64,000 bases of DNA from Megalobrama amblycephala (taxonomy: Eukaryota > Chordata > Actinopteri > Cypriniformes > Xenocyprididae). The notes beneath the pieces were generated by a model. That model had not been told where the DNA came from, made no database searches, and saw only the letters and a list, made by a program, of their open reading frames with translations. The position numbers were made by a program, and so were the translations under genes. Positions 23,641 to 35,500 of this stretch are shown piece after piece. The DNA lies in the NCBI RefSeq assembly GCF_018812025.1, contig NC_063054.1:26459856-26523855 (forward strand), read 5' to 3'. The first letter of the stretch is position 1, and every line of letters starts with the position of its first letter.

Positions 23641-23689
23641 TATATATTTATAATGCATGTTTGGTACTTCATGGCATATACAAATGTGT

Positions 23690-23913
23690 TTCTGGGAGTG
23701 AATTACAATGCAAAGCATGCCATTTCCTGTTGCCAACAGGTGGCACTATGGCTAACTGAATATTGGCATAGTGATGTCCTGGCCTGAAGACTCTTATCAC
23801 ACGTTTTCAAACATGTTTAGACTGTCAAAAATGCGATTCATTTCGGAGAAGAATTGACTGAACAATTACAATAGGGTCCTCGCACCACCGGTGCTCAGGC
23901 CCTAAAAATACAA
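23690..23913 (+). repeat. Dispersed repeat, copy 2, ending GCTCAGGCCCTAAAAAT
   Basis: Second, shorter copy of the repeat at 21790-22233, same orientation, with the ACCACCGGTGCTCAGGCCC end intact. It begins near GTGGCACTATGGC. Probably a 5'-deleted copy. Confidence 0.6.
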
Positions 23914-25214
23914 TTACATCCAGTGGTTTTTATATACAGTAGAGTGAATGTCAGGCAGCACTCCTTACACTATTTTCTAAGAAAGATTTCAGCCAAAACA
24001 AAATCCATCAACTATTGATTTTCACCCTTTACAATACAGTTTTAAAAGCTTTATAAGTAAAACTGTATAAAGCTGCATTCAAGTACAGCATGTTATTAAG
24101 GCAGAGAGCGAAGAAATTGGCCTCTCAAGGTAAACACACCATTCTAACCACATACCTAAAGAGATTTCTTTTTCTGGCACAATTTTGCAATCTATCCATC
24201 CATCTGTTCGCCTATATGCATCCAGATCCATCAATCCATCAAATGCTAGCATATGTGATTTCTGTCAGCAGACCTTTGATTACTGAACTCTCCCTCTTTT
24301 CTCCCCCTGCTTCTTTCTTCTCTTTCTACAGCACACAGTGGATTTATGTCATTGAAAATGCATTGGGTGAAGCAGAATCTGTTTCTGCATGTCTGCAGTC
24401 GCCTCAAGGAACGTGTGTTGTTTAGAGAAAGGAGAGAGATGCACAAACACACACATACACACGTACGCATAGTGCAAGAAGGGCATTTGAATTTGTAATC
24501 ATATGTGTAATAGCCTCAAAAACATAGAGCAAAGGAAGTTGCAGTCGTAATGTGTGCAACAAATACCTGGAATTGGAAAACAGGATGACAGATGTTATAG
24601 AGGGCATGTCTGGTAACAGCGTTCATCCTCTAATGAAAAGGCATATCGTATGCCTTTATTTAGTTCTTGCAAAGGTTGAACTTTTGTTCTCAACGTACTG
24701 AATCACACAGCAGAAAGCTAGAGGCAATTTGGTCATCCGCACACATCTCACAGTTAATAGCTCATGCACTAGGAAGGCCATTTAATCATCAAGACTTGCT
24801 TTACAAAACATCAGTATCAGTAAGCTTAAGTATACAGAAGATTGGAATGCAACAAGTCAAATGAAGTTTTATTATAATTAGATTTTTTTTTATATAATTT
24901 TAAACCATGAATCTATCATATTATATTATAATTATTTTCATTTTTAAGTCTTTTTGGCTTCTTAATTTGGGTTTTTGCCGTTCATGTTTTTTTTTTTTTT
25001 TTTTGCTTTACACTTTTAGCCAGATTATTAGTTAGCTTGGCTGACTAAATTCCTTTGATGAAGTACAATAAAAACAAATCAATTGCAAAGAGCAATTTTA
25101 TTTTCATTTTATTCACACAGAAATCAGTTTTGCCTCATCTCGATGTTTTTTTTTTAACTGCAAGTGAACGAAATTGTATTTTACATTATTTTTGTATTTG
25201 CATAATTTTTTTGG
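23914..25214. other. Gene-free stretch, no recognised feature
   Basis: AT-rich noncoding DNA with poly-T runs (for example 24988-25005). No coding exon or transposon terminus was identified. Confidence 0.5.
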
Positions 25215-25460
25215 TCCCACTTTATATTAGGTGGCCTTAACTACTATGTACTTACATTTAAATTAATTATTTGATACAATGCACTTATTGTGTACATACA
25301 TGTTTTTACATTGTACTTATATTTTAAAAATACCTGCATGTAATTACATCTGTAATTAATTTCTGTAATTACATTTATAATTACACTGTGATTACACCTT
25401 AATCCACCCTTAAACCTACCCATACCACCAAACCTGTCCCTAACCTTACCCATATCCCAC
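25214..25460. repeat. MITE half: GGTCCCACTTTATATTAGGTGG end
   Basis: Begins TTGGTCCCACTTTATATTAG followed by GTGGCCTTAACTAC and TGTAATTACA-type units, then CCTAACCTTACCC. This resembles a common fish MITE terminus. The matching inverted end is missing, so the copy is truncated. Confidence 0.5.
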
Positions 25461-27100
25461 CTCAATAGCAGCAAAAGTGTTTTCTTCTTCACAAAATTAT
25501 GAATAGACATTATGATTTTGTTCTAATATGTTCATTTTGGTTGGTTAATGCAAAATCATTTCACATATGTTTCGCCACATGGAGTTTAGGAAAAACTTTA
25601 GACATCCAAGATACATTTGGCGCTCATTTGGAGCTTGACAAGTATTAATTTTGGACTCTGGTTAAAGTGTTTCTACTCTGTCACAAATTGATCATTTCAA
25701 CGGCTGTAACAGCCTCAATGCCAAATTCAGCAGTGAAAGAGGACCTTGCTACATTGCATTACACTGCAGGTTATAAAAGTACAAGTGCGAAAGTATTTGT
25801 CCTCTGAACCGTTCTCTGATGCATGCCACTTTGCCACTGTGTTCTGGGCAAGAAAATAAAATTGTCTGTCATTGAAACAACAGTGATGTTGTACCCATAT
25901 TTCCAGCACTCCACAGCATCCTTCTCTCAAAGAAAAAGGTTCAAGACTTAGCAAATTTTGACATTTTTGCACAGTTTGATTTTCCCTTTCCCTTTTACAA
26001 TACAGAACTCTATATGCATGTTCAACTGTTTTTACAGTGTTTTCTGTACAACCATTCACAAAGACTGTTAAATTTATCCTTTTTTTATTGTTTTATCATC
26101 TATTATATAACCACCCCTATTCGCACATAAAATCACTTTTCATGTGGTCAAACAGTCTTTTCAAATCCAAGTAGGTGGTTCTTGGCTAGAATAAGCTGCA
26201 ATGTGGAGTCTGGCTAGGAGAGACCTGCTGAAGACTTTGGTCGGCAACAGAAACTGCTGTCAGCCCAAAGTGATCAAGTCACACAGGGACACATCTGTTT
26301 GAAGCTAGGCAGCCATTCAATATGCCGAGCGGCTATCTATCTATCCTAAACCTAGTAATATGTTATGACTGAAAAAGAACTTCCTCTTCCCTTATGAAGG
26401 AAAGAGAAAGAGAGGGGGTACAACACTGGCTTGGGGCAAATGAGATGTTGAGTCGTTTCCTGGCTAATTAAATCATTCTAATAAAATACCTCTGGACACA
26501 ACACAAGAGAGGAGGCATTATTAAATCGTAGCCCATGGTGTCAGCATAGAAACTTAAAAAGCACTGTCCTGCGGCTGGGATGAAGTTAGATTTCCAATGT
26601 AACTAATATGAAAAATTAATTATGGCTTCAGTGTTATTGGTATCTCCTATTAAAAGTGAGCGTTGTTTTAAAAAGGGAAGCTCAAAAGACCCTTATCATA
26701 GCCCGGCCTCACAGACAGCGTGATCAATCTGTTTTAAAAGAAACGTTAATCATTACAAACCAGTTGTGTGGCCTCCACCAGTGTAAAAGGTCTGTAGGGC
26801 AAAGGGACACATTATGTAATGCTAATCATAAAACTTCAAACCAAGTCAAACTTTTTTCTGATAGACAGCTTTTTCTGTCCCTTTAAGCTTAACTCCTTTT
26901 GTGCATGATGTTAGATAAATGGGATTTGTGCATCAATACATGCCTTTAGTCCTTATGCTTTTCATATATTTATGAAGCTTTATAGAAGCAGATTAACAGT
27001 TTTGTTGTGGCTATCACAACCAGAGATGAATTATGAGTATCAGTGTTTTGTATCCTAATAAGGGGGGAAGCACAATATTGGTACCATATTATTATAAAAA
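25461..27100. other. Gene-free stretch, no recognised feature
   Basis: No repeat end, ORF with domain character or exon seen. The 26440-26880 portion is balanced in composition and looks single-copy; it could be conserved noncoding DNA, but that cannot be judged from one sequence. Confidence 0.5.
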
Positions 27101-27101
27101 T

Positions 27102-27215
27102 TAAAGGATTAGTTCAATTTCAAATGAAAATTACCCCAAGCTTTACTCAACCTCAAGCCATCCTAGGTGTATATGACTTTGTTCTTTATGATGAACGCAA
27201 TCGGAGAAATATAAA
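27102..27215. mobile_element. Diverged TTAA-family element end
   Basis: TTAAAGGATTAGTTCAATTTC, then ATGAAAATTACC and later GTGTATATGACTTTGTTC correspond position by position to the complete element at 56537 (TTAAAGGGATAGTTCACCC, GAAAATTTGATG, GTAGGTGACTTTGTTTC). It is a degenerate, one-ended copy. Confidence 0.5.
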
Positions 27216-28164
27216 TAAATATCCTGACACATCCAAGCTTTATAATGGCAGTGAGCGGGATCAACAAGTATGAGCTGAAGAAAGTGCATCCATCCACATC
27301 CAGTCATCATAAACCTAATCCACACAGCTCCAGGTCATTAATAAAGGCCTTCTGAAGTGAAATGATGTGTTTGAGTAAAAAAAAATCCATATTTAACAAG
27401 TTATGAAGTAAAATATCTAGATTCCACCAGACCGCCTTCCGTATTCAACTTACGAAGAAAGTGTAAAACTCTCAAAATTCAAAAAGCTTATGTCCTACGC
27501 CTTCCCTATTCAACTTATGGAAAAAGCTTAACTGACACAATGCCAGTTCAGTTTTTTTTGTAATTTGAATACAGAAGGCAGCTATTTTTCAGATTACTTT
27601 TGCAGTCATCTAACCCTCACTTAAGTTAATATTGAAAAATGCTAATAATTTAAAAAAAAAAGTAAACTTTAGCAAAAATCATCTCAAAATGCATATGGAG
27701 TGTCTATTTATACTAAGTACAAATAGCGTCCATTGTTGGCAAACACTATTTACACTAGCTCCACCCACTGGTCTGGTTGGGCCACTCAAGTTTTAAAAAA
27801 GACACAGAATTCAATGTCTTCACTGGTGCAACAGTAGTGAGTAAGGCTCGCAGACATGACTTTTAATGCGATCGCCGTGTGTTCTCCATTTTCCCATCAC
27901 ATATAACATCAGAAAGACATTATATATCAATAAAAATGAAAATAATCTTCTAAAAGTGGAAATAAACTGCAAACGAGTTGTTTGATATTATTAAAAGTGT
28001 TTATTGGGTAGGGTTAGGGGAAGGTGTAGGAAGGGTTTTATTCTCCGCTAAGGCAGCATCCATTTAATAATTTTAATAAATAGAATCAGTTCTCTATGAT
28101 AATATTGCATCCTTTAATGTACAAAATGCTGAGGTACAAATAGTATGTGCCAATATAAGGTATA

Positions 28165-28365
28165 GAAAGCATCTAATTACTATTTACCCTTATGGCAAAG
28201 AACTATTTTTACATGGTGTAAATAGAATCTATCGCTATTTTCACCTAGCATATCGCTAAGAAAATAGCATCTACAGCTATTTGCACTTAGTGTAAATAGC
28301 ATCTATTGCTTAGAAAATATAAGCTATTTTCACTTAGTGTAAACAGCATCCTTTGCTATTAGCCG
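28165..28365. repeat. Degenerate tandem repeat (GTGTAAATAGCATCTATCGCTATTT-like units)
   Basis: Four to five diverged units share AATAG.ATCTA..GCTATTT and CTTAGTGTAAA. They lie close to additional AAATAG-containing segments back to about 27720. No inverted termini were found. Possibly the interior of a larger MITE such as 27420-28365. Confidence 0.55.
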
Positions 28366-30334
28366 CAGCAAATGAACACCCATTCTCATACTGTACTGTT
28401 GTGATGCCTGCAGTAAATAAACAATTTTATGGTGTTCTTATAGACTGAAAGTGAAGGATATTTTTGTCTAATATTTTGAAGCACATTTTTGAATACCATC
28501 ATGACAAGAGGTATATTCCAGTCACGAGAGACCTATTTTTCATTGTAGATCTGTAAGTTCTTAACTTCAAGGACAGCCTTGTGTTTATAATAGCTTGTCG
28601 ATGGGAGCCTCAGCTTAGAATTATGTGCTCACAAAGTCCTTCTGCAGAGAAGCATTGCACCATCAGCAGTGATTTTCCCCACAATCTTATACTGCTGTGA
28701 CCTCCCTTCCACACAAGGACAGAAAACAATCATTGTAATGACTATGTTTGACATCCACCTTAATGTAACCTCTCAATGTACACTGCCCTTGTAATGTCCC
28801 TGTACTATGGAGATTTCTTTCTTTGTTTTACAGCTGTCTTTAATTATTTTGTTTCTTTGTGTCAAAGCAAATTCAGCATGAAGTGTGACCGTGCAGTGGG
28901 CAGACTGAGAGAGTGAGAACATAAAGTCCTCAGATTCCCTTTCAACTTCAGGCCTCAGCACACAGCTAGTGAAAGACTCAACAAAGCAAAGGCTTGGAAT
29001 GTGAAGATAAACCAGAGTCACTCTACGATGTCCCCAAGAACAACGAGATGGGAGGGGAGAGAAAAGGTGAATGAGTGCAGAGCTGAGGAGGTGAGCACTC
29101 GACTCTGAGCTCAAGAAAGAGGGAGCTACACTTCCAAGAATTCAGCCCTGAACGCAACCTTAATGGCTTTTCACTGTTGAGGTACAAAAACAAGAGTTGC
29201 ATCTTCCCCTGAAAATACACAGCAACACTAAAATATCGGACCCGCAATAATTAGCACAACAAAAATAACACCAGGATGCTGCTAATGGAAAACCCTTCAC
29301 ATGATCCTTCACGTAGTCAGACAGTAATTAAAACCGCTCTGTCTGTTCATAATTATGTGGGGTGCTGAGATGCTACTGTATTGATCTGGGATTAAACATA
29401 ATGCATGTCCTAATGAAATACCTACATTACTGTCATCAGTGCTATGATGGCTCATTAATATACTAATATCTGTTCTTCTGAGAGTTGTGAGGTTGTCTGT
29501 ATATGAGAGAGAGAGAGAGAGAGAGAGAATATAAGACACTAAAAACTCCTCACAGGCCATTAAAGCAGGACAATGGCAAAAGACATTTTGCATTCCAGGT
29601 GAATATTTTCCATATGTTTCCTCATTTTATGCCTTGCTCATAGTGCATGAGTTAATCGTGCTGTAATTAAAAGTTAAGCATAGATCACACAGGTTTTTTT
29701 TTTTTTTTTTTTATCATTATGGCATTTGGAAAACCGGGTTACTGGTTTCTGTTGTCAGCAAACCTGGGAAAGCAGTTTTCCTGTGCTGTGTTATTTTGGT
29801 ACACTCAGTGTTTATTCATATTTTGAATTAGCTTTTTTTTTTTTTTTTTAATACATTTTCAGTTTTCATTTTCATTTTCATTTCAGTTTTAGTAATCTTG
29901 ATATTTTTATTGCTTTTGTCATTTTTTTTTTAATATTTCTATTTAGCTTTCATTTATTTTTATTACAGTTTTAGTAATTTTAGTGCTTCAACTTAAAATA
30001 CTTTATTTCAGTTAGTTGCCAATGCAGCATTTCTAATTTTTAAGTTTAATTTTTATTTTATAATTTGTTTTGCTTATATTTTGTTATTTAAGCTTTATTT
30101 CTTTTAACAAACACTATTTTTAGTTTTAGTCAATAACAACACTGTTCAAAAGTAGACATGCATTCTGACAAAATCACATTTTAAACATATAAATGTCAAC
30201 GATTTTTTATCTTATAGTAGATTATGAACTATAGTGCCCAATATATATATTTTTGAGAGTTGAGAGAAAGTTTGACATCTATGTTCAGTGACATCTATGC
30301 ACGTCCTGATTTTGCTGAGTTAGACATGTTCCTA
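28366..30334. other. Gene-free stretch with simple-sequence patches
   Basis: Contains a (GA)n run (29503-29528), poly-T runs (about 29694-29713 and 29833-29850) and a T-rich segment 29820-30130. No defensible exon; open frames are short and composition-driven. Confidence 0.5.
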
Positions 30335-30612
30335 GGTAAACACATTTTGTTGATCCTGGAACAACATTCCTGTCCGAAAATTTAGCTGAACCATGTCCCT
30401 ACCCCTAAACCTAAACCTACCATGTTATACTGAAATTAAAGGAAAATGATAAAGGTGAATAACACTGATGTTGAAGCACCTAACCCTGATTGTAAGCCTA
30501 AACTTGACAAACTGTAAACTCAAATCTGATCGGTTGAATGGAATGTTGTTCCAGGATCAACAAAGATGTTGATCCAGAAACATGTTGTACTTGGCGAAAT
30601 CAGGTTCTGCGA
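30335..30612 (-). repeat. Dispersed repeat, copy 2 (partner of 8990-9262)
   Basis: Carries TTGATCCTGGAACAACATTCC-type sequence at both ends in opposite orientation (about 30350 and 30540). The right part, read on the minus strand, matches the block at 9021-9077. Located just upstream of the TTAA element that hosts the Gypsy insertion. Confidence 0.6.
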
Positions 30613-30932
30613 CATGGATTAGGTAGTAGGGATATTAAAGGTGCCATTGAACGTTTTTTTTACAAGATATTATATAAGTCTAATGTGTCCCCTGAATGTG
30701 TCTGTGAAGTTTCAGCTCAAAATACCACATATATTTTTTTTAATTAATTTTTTTAACTGCCTATTTTGAGGCATAATTAGAAATGCACCAATTCATTCTG
30801 CGGCCCCTTTAAATTCTCATGCACTCCGCCCACGGAGCTCGCACTTGCCTTGAACAGCATAAACAAAGTTCACACAGCTAATATAACCCTCAAAATGGAT
30901 CTTTACAAAGTGTTCGTCATGCATGCTGCATG

Positions 30933-30936
30933 CATA
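30933..30936. repeat. Gypsy target-site duplication CATA (left)
   Basis: CATA immediately precedes the first LTR base and is repeated at 39588-39591 after the second LTR. A 4-bp duplication is within the 4-6 bp range of Ty3/Gypsy integrases. The local target TGCATGCTGCATGCATA is notably palindromic. Confidence 0.85.
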
Positions 30937-32484
30937 TGTGACAATACCGAATGGAGAAAGATGTTAGTCACTGTTTAGATTTTATCCGACTACGCCACCC
31001 TGGTGGGAGGCCAGGGAAATAACTCCCAATACAAGACACACAGGTAAGTTTTACCAACTGAAGGCAAGGAATTAAGGGAGACGTGGGTAACCATACAAAA
31101 TAGACTTTATTATAAAATCACATTAATTAAAACTCTCTCGCAAACACACCCACAATAACAGAAATATAATATCCAGGGCCAGGATTTGTGGGAACCAGGC
31201 AGGCCGGCTGCAACTCAAGAGGTCATCCAAAACCCACCTCAATCCACACCAAGCAAACACCACACACACACCATCCAAAGAGAAATTGTATCAGCACACA
31301 GCACACTGTGAAACACCGCAGAATGGAGCAGCTAGCCTCCCCAGTTCCACACACACACGACTTCACTGGCCCTGGAGAGAAAGAAAAAAAGAAAAAAAAA
31401 AAAAAGCATTAAAGAAAAACAACCAACAATTAAGACAAATAACAATTAAATGAAAAATAAGCCAAACACCAAAATAATAAAGTTACTGCAACAGTTCTAA
31501 TGCTCAGGCCTCCAGAAAACACCACATAGGCCTACAAACGAATAGCCAACATCAGAATGGCACTGGTGCAAGGCATCAAAAATAAGTAAATAAACAACCC
31601 AATACATACAAACAAGAAATGTATAAAGAAAATACAATAATGAAATAAAAAGAAAAAAAGCCAAAATAAACAGAAAACGAAACAAACAAAATCAATCAAA
31701 TTAAACAAGAAAAATTAAATCCAAAAGCTTAACTGATAGGCAGCCTTGCGGACGCGTATCCGAAGCCCGCTTTAACAGCCCCGGCGACGTGCAAGGCAGC
31801 AAAACAGTATACAGTCCAATGACACGATCGAAACCAAAATATATCCGTAAGCAAAACAGCAGCTGCGTCACGTGAAATCACTAGCCGAGAACTGAACTCA
31901 ATGTTCCCCTTTCCCTTTAACCTAGGAGTATGACAATTAGTCAAAAAAAGAAATAATTAAACAGAACAAATATGAAAGACAAAAGCGGCATACTTACAAT
32001 TGATGTTGAATACTGGACGCAACGCTGTATGGTTACTCACTACCGGTGCCGCAGCTCAGTCCAGCGATCAGCCTTCACACACATACGCACCTGCCCTTGC
32101 TGCTATTACTAAAAGCAACACGCTATAAATAATACAACTTAAATGGTCGCAAGTTAAGTATCAAAACATACCTGCAAGTGAACTCCGCCACAACTTGCCG
32201 CAATGCCAAATGCCACCAGCTCCGCTCTAAATTAAACTATAAATAGCGCATATTAGCCTCACAATATGCGCATCACTACACCACCAACAAAAACTCTACA
32301 TACCTGAATGGAAAATGGAACGGAAACGGAAATGCCAGGGAGAGAGAGAGAGAAGCACCCCAAGTCAGAAAACATACCTACCCGTCAAAATAAGGGTCCT
32401 TAAATAGGGCAGCTATTATCACTCAATTGGTTTACCAACGACACTCCAACCAACCAATAAGATGACGTAACTCATCCTGCCACA
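30937..32484 (-). repeat. 3' LTR (element sense), 1548 bp
   Basis: Begins (minus strand) TGTGGCAGGATGAG and ends TTGTCACA, a TG...CA repeat. It is virtually identical to 38037-39587. It contains an AATAAA polyadenylation signal on the minus strand at 31106-31111, about 170 nt before the LTR end, which would terminate element transcripts in this copy. Confidence 0.97.
31106..31111 (-). promoter_or_regulatory. Polyadenylation signal in the 3' LTR
   Basis: AATAAA on the minus strand (plus strand TTTATT). It is the only canonical signal I noticed in the 3' part of the LTR, and sits where the R/U5 border is expected. The same hexamer is in the 5' LTR at 38206-38211, so use there would have to be suppressed or spliced out. 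Confidence 0.6.
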
Positions 32485-32505
32485 TTTTGCCCCATTTTTT
32501 TTTAA
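32485..32505 (-). other. Polypurine-like tract next to the 3' LTR
   Basis: On the minus strand an A-run of nine is followed by TGGGGCAAAA directly before the LTR TGTGGC. The purine-rich stretch (with one T and one C) is in the position where plus-strand DNA synthesis is primed in LTR retrotransposons. It is not a pure purine run. Confidence 0.65.
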
Positions 32506-32546
32506 ATCGACGTCCCGACGATGACCCAACGATACATACTCATAAA

Positions 32547-35500
32547 CTAATTCTGTCCTACGTCCCACGGCCTAAACCAAACAGAGATTCCATTAGATAT
32601 AGGGCCTGGTGCAGTGGCAGCTCTTGTGCCGCCTTCAATGGCCCGTGGTAAACGGTGCAAATTCGAGTGATAGCCCGCAGTAGTTCGCCCAGTTCTCCTC
32701 AAAGGGACACCAGCCCTACCAGACTGATCTTCCGGCAAACTAGGTGCTACACCAGATGCAAAATTGGGTACCTCATGGCCCCTGCCAACTGGAGTCTCCC
32801 CATCCGACCCCACCGGCCTACTCTGTGGGGTAGCAGCGCCCAGAGAAACCAGCACCTGAGGGACTGGTCCCTGACTTACCTGAGAGGTTGCTGGCACCAA
32901 CATAAGCAAGTCAACATCTTCTGATGAGACTTCTGCTGGGGGCACCTCATCCTCCACAACAGGGGGAGGTATCAAGGCTAAACCTGGACCATCCCTCTGG
33001 ATCTGGGCCTTCAAAGCAGAGCGATGAACGACTCTAATCTTTCCCAAATCATCCACTGGTGCAATGGTGTATACTGCCCCACCCTCCTTGGGTGCCTTTA
33101 CGACCTGATACACCACCGGGCTCCACAGGTCCTGAATTTTATGGCGACCCCTTATGCCATACTCACGCAAGTAAACTAGTTGGCCCTCCCCCAGTGGTGC
33201 ATCACGGACGTGGGAATCATAATTTACCTTACGCCGACCAGCAGCAGCTTCCAGTCGTCCCCGTGCTCCCTCAAACGCCACCTGAAGCCTTAGCTGATGT
33301 TCCCTTACCCACTCATGCACACTACCAACCCCAACATCCTGGACTCTACCCAAAAGAAAATCTACCGGGAGTCTTGGCTCTTGCCCAAACATTAAAAAAT
33401 ATGGGGTTTCGCCAGTCGTCTGATGAGGAGTGGTATTGTAGCAAAACAGCACTTGTGGGAGACATGAGGCCCAGTCCATTTTCCTGGACACAGGCAGGGT
33501 ACGCAAAAGGTTGTGCAATGTCCTATTAAAGCGCTCGCACTGCCCATTCCCTGCCGGGTGATAAGGGGTAGTGCGAGACTTTTCCACCTTATACAGCACA
33601 CACAATTGCTGTACTAAGGAGGACTCAAAATTACGGCCCTGGTCAGAATGGACTCGACTGGGGACACCGAACTTATAAAACCATTCTACCACCAAAACTT
33701 GGGCCACCGTTTCTGCCCGTTGATCTCGTGTAGGCACAGCCATGGTGTACTTGGTAAAGACATCCGTCATAACCAACACGTTCTCCAGCCCTGAACGAGT
33801 TGGTTCCAAAACAGTGAAGTCTATGGCCAATATTTCGTTTGGCCTAGAAGCTAAAAGATGGCCCATGAAACTGCTAGGATGGAGTTGAGTATCTTTGGCA
33901 GCCTGGCACCGTTCACACTCGCTGCACCACTGCGCCACATCCGCTGTCAGGCCCGGCCAGTAGCAGCGCTGCTGCACCAACTCAGTGGTACGTTCCACCC
34001 CTTGGTGCCCATGTTCTTGGTGTAGCAGTGTCAGCACTTTGTGATGTAATACTAATGGCAAAACAACCTGAAGTACCTCTTCTCCCCCATCAGAGCGGAA
34101 TACACGGCGAAATAACACCCCATCCTGCTCACACAAACGGCTCCATTGCCGTAGCAAATTTACCACGGCCCTGGGCAACTGCCGACGTTCCTCTGGGCTA
34201 GGAGGTACCCCACGCCACCAAAACTGCAGTGCCTCACCTATAACCGGGTCCTCCCTCTGTAGAGACTGCATGTCCACAGTCAAGTTTGGAAACACCGTGA
34301 CTGCTGCTTGAGAACCCACCCCCGTTGTTACACCAGCCTGCCTTACCATGGCTGGGAGCGCTATACCGGGCAGTAATTGTTCCAACTCACCCTGACTAGA
34401 GGGGCCCTGCCGGGAGAGAGCATCTGCATTTCGGTTGCTTCGTCCAGAGCGATACCTCAACTCAAAATCAAAGGCAGCCAATTGCGCAGCCCACCGCTGT
34501 TCTGCGGCCCCAAGTTTAGCAGTATTCAGGTGGCTGAGGGGGTTGTTATCAGTGAAGACGACACACCTCTGCCCCAAAAGATATTCTCTAAACTTCTCAG
34601 TCATGGCCCACTTGAGCGCAAGAAATTCCAACTTCATAGAGCTGTAGTTTGACATATTGCGCTCAGTGGGCCTAAGACTGCGGCTAGCATAAGCTATGGG
34701 CCGCACCTTTCCTCCCTGTTCCTGGGACAGAACTGCTCCCAATCCACCATGGCTAGCATCTACCTCCAGGATGAAAGGAAGAGAGAAGTCTGCATACGCC
34801 AATATAGGGGCAGAGGTGAGCCTACTCTTCAACTCCTCAAAACTCGCCTGACACTGCTCTGTCCACGCTGCCCCAAAACTAGACTCTGCTCGAGCCCTAG
34901 GCTTACGACCCGCAAACTCAGCTACCAGTCGGTGCAGAGGGGCTGCCAACTTGGCAAACCCCTCTACAAACCTCCTATAATAACTGGCAAACCCCAGGAA
35001 TGAGCGGAGCTCTGCCACTCCCGTTGGCCGTCGCCACTGCCTCACTGCCTCTACCTTACTGGGGTCTGTCGACACCCCTTTGGCCGAAATTACATGTCCC
35101 AGATAACTTACCTCTTGCTGGAAAAACTTACATTTAGTTAACTTGGCCTTCAACCCCTCTCGCTCCAGCCGACTCAGAACCACCTCTAACCGTTCTAGAT
35201 GTTGTGGCACAGAGGAGGAAAACACTACGATGTCGTCCAAATACAAAAGGAGGGACTGACACTGCTGGTCCCCAAACAACCTCTCCATCAACCTCTGGAA
35301 GGTGCTGGGGGCATTGCAGAGCCCAAAGGGCATTCGATTCCATTCAAAAAGACCAAAGGGTGTGCAGAAAGCGGTCTTGTGTTTATCCCCCTCTGTAACA
35401 GGAACCTGATTGTACCCACTGGCGAGGTCCATAGTGGAAAACCACTGGGCCCCCGTCAGTGAGTCCAAGGTTTCCTCTATACGCGGCAGGGGGAAAGCAT

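Noticed and set aside
32484..32546. Search for an env-like gene between pol and the 3' LTR
   Set aside because: Only 62 bp separate the pol stop from the LTR, so no third ORF fits, and no env-like frame was seen elsewhere in the element.
33059..33529. 156-codon open frame on the plus strand inside pol
   Set aside because: It is antisense to the intact Gypsy pol ORF, shows no domain character, and is expected by chance opposite a GC-richer coding region. Other plus-strand frames at 34377, 35199, 35642 and 37572 are the same.
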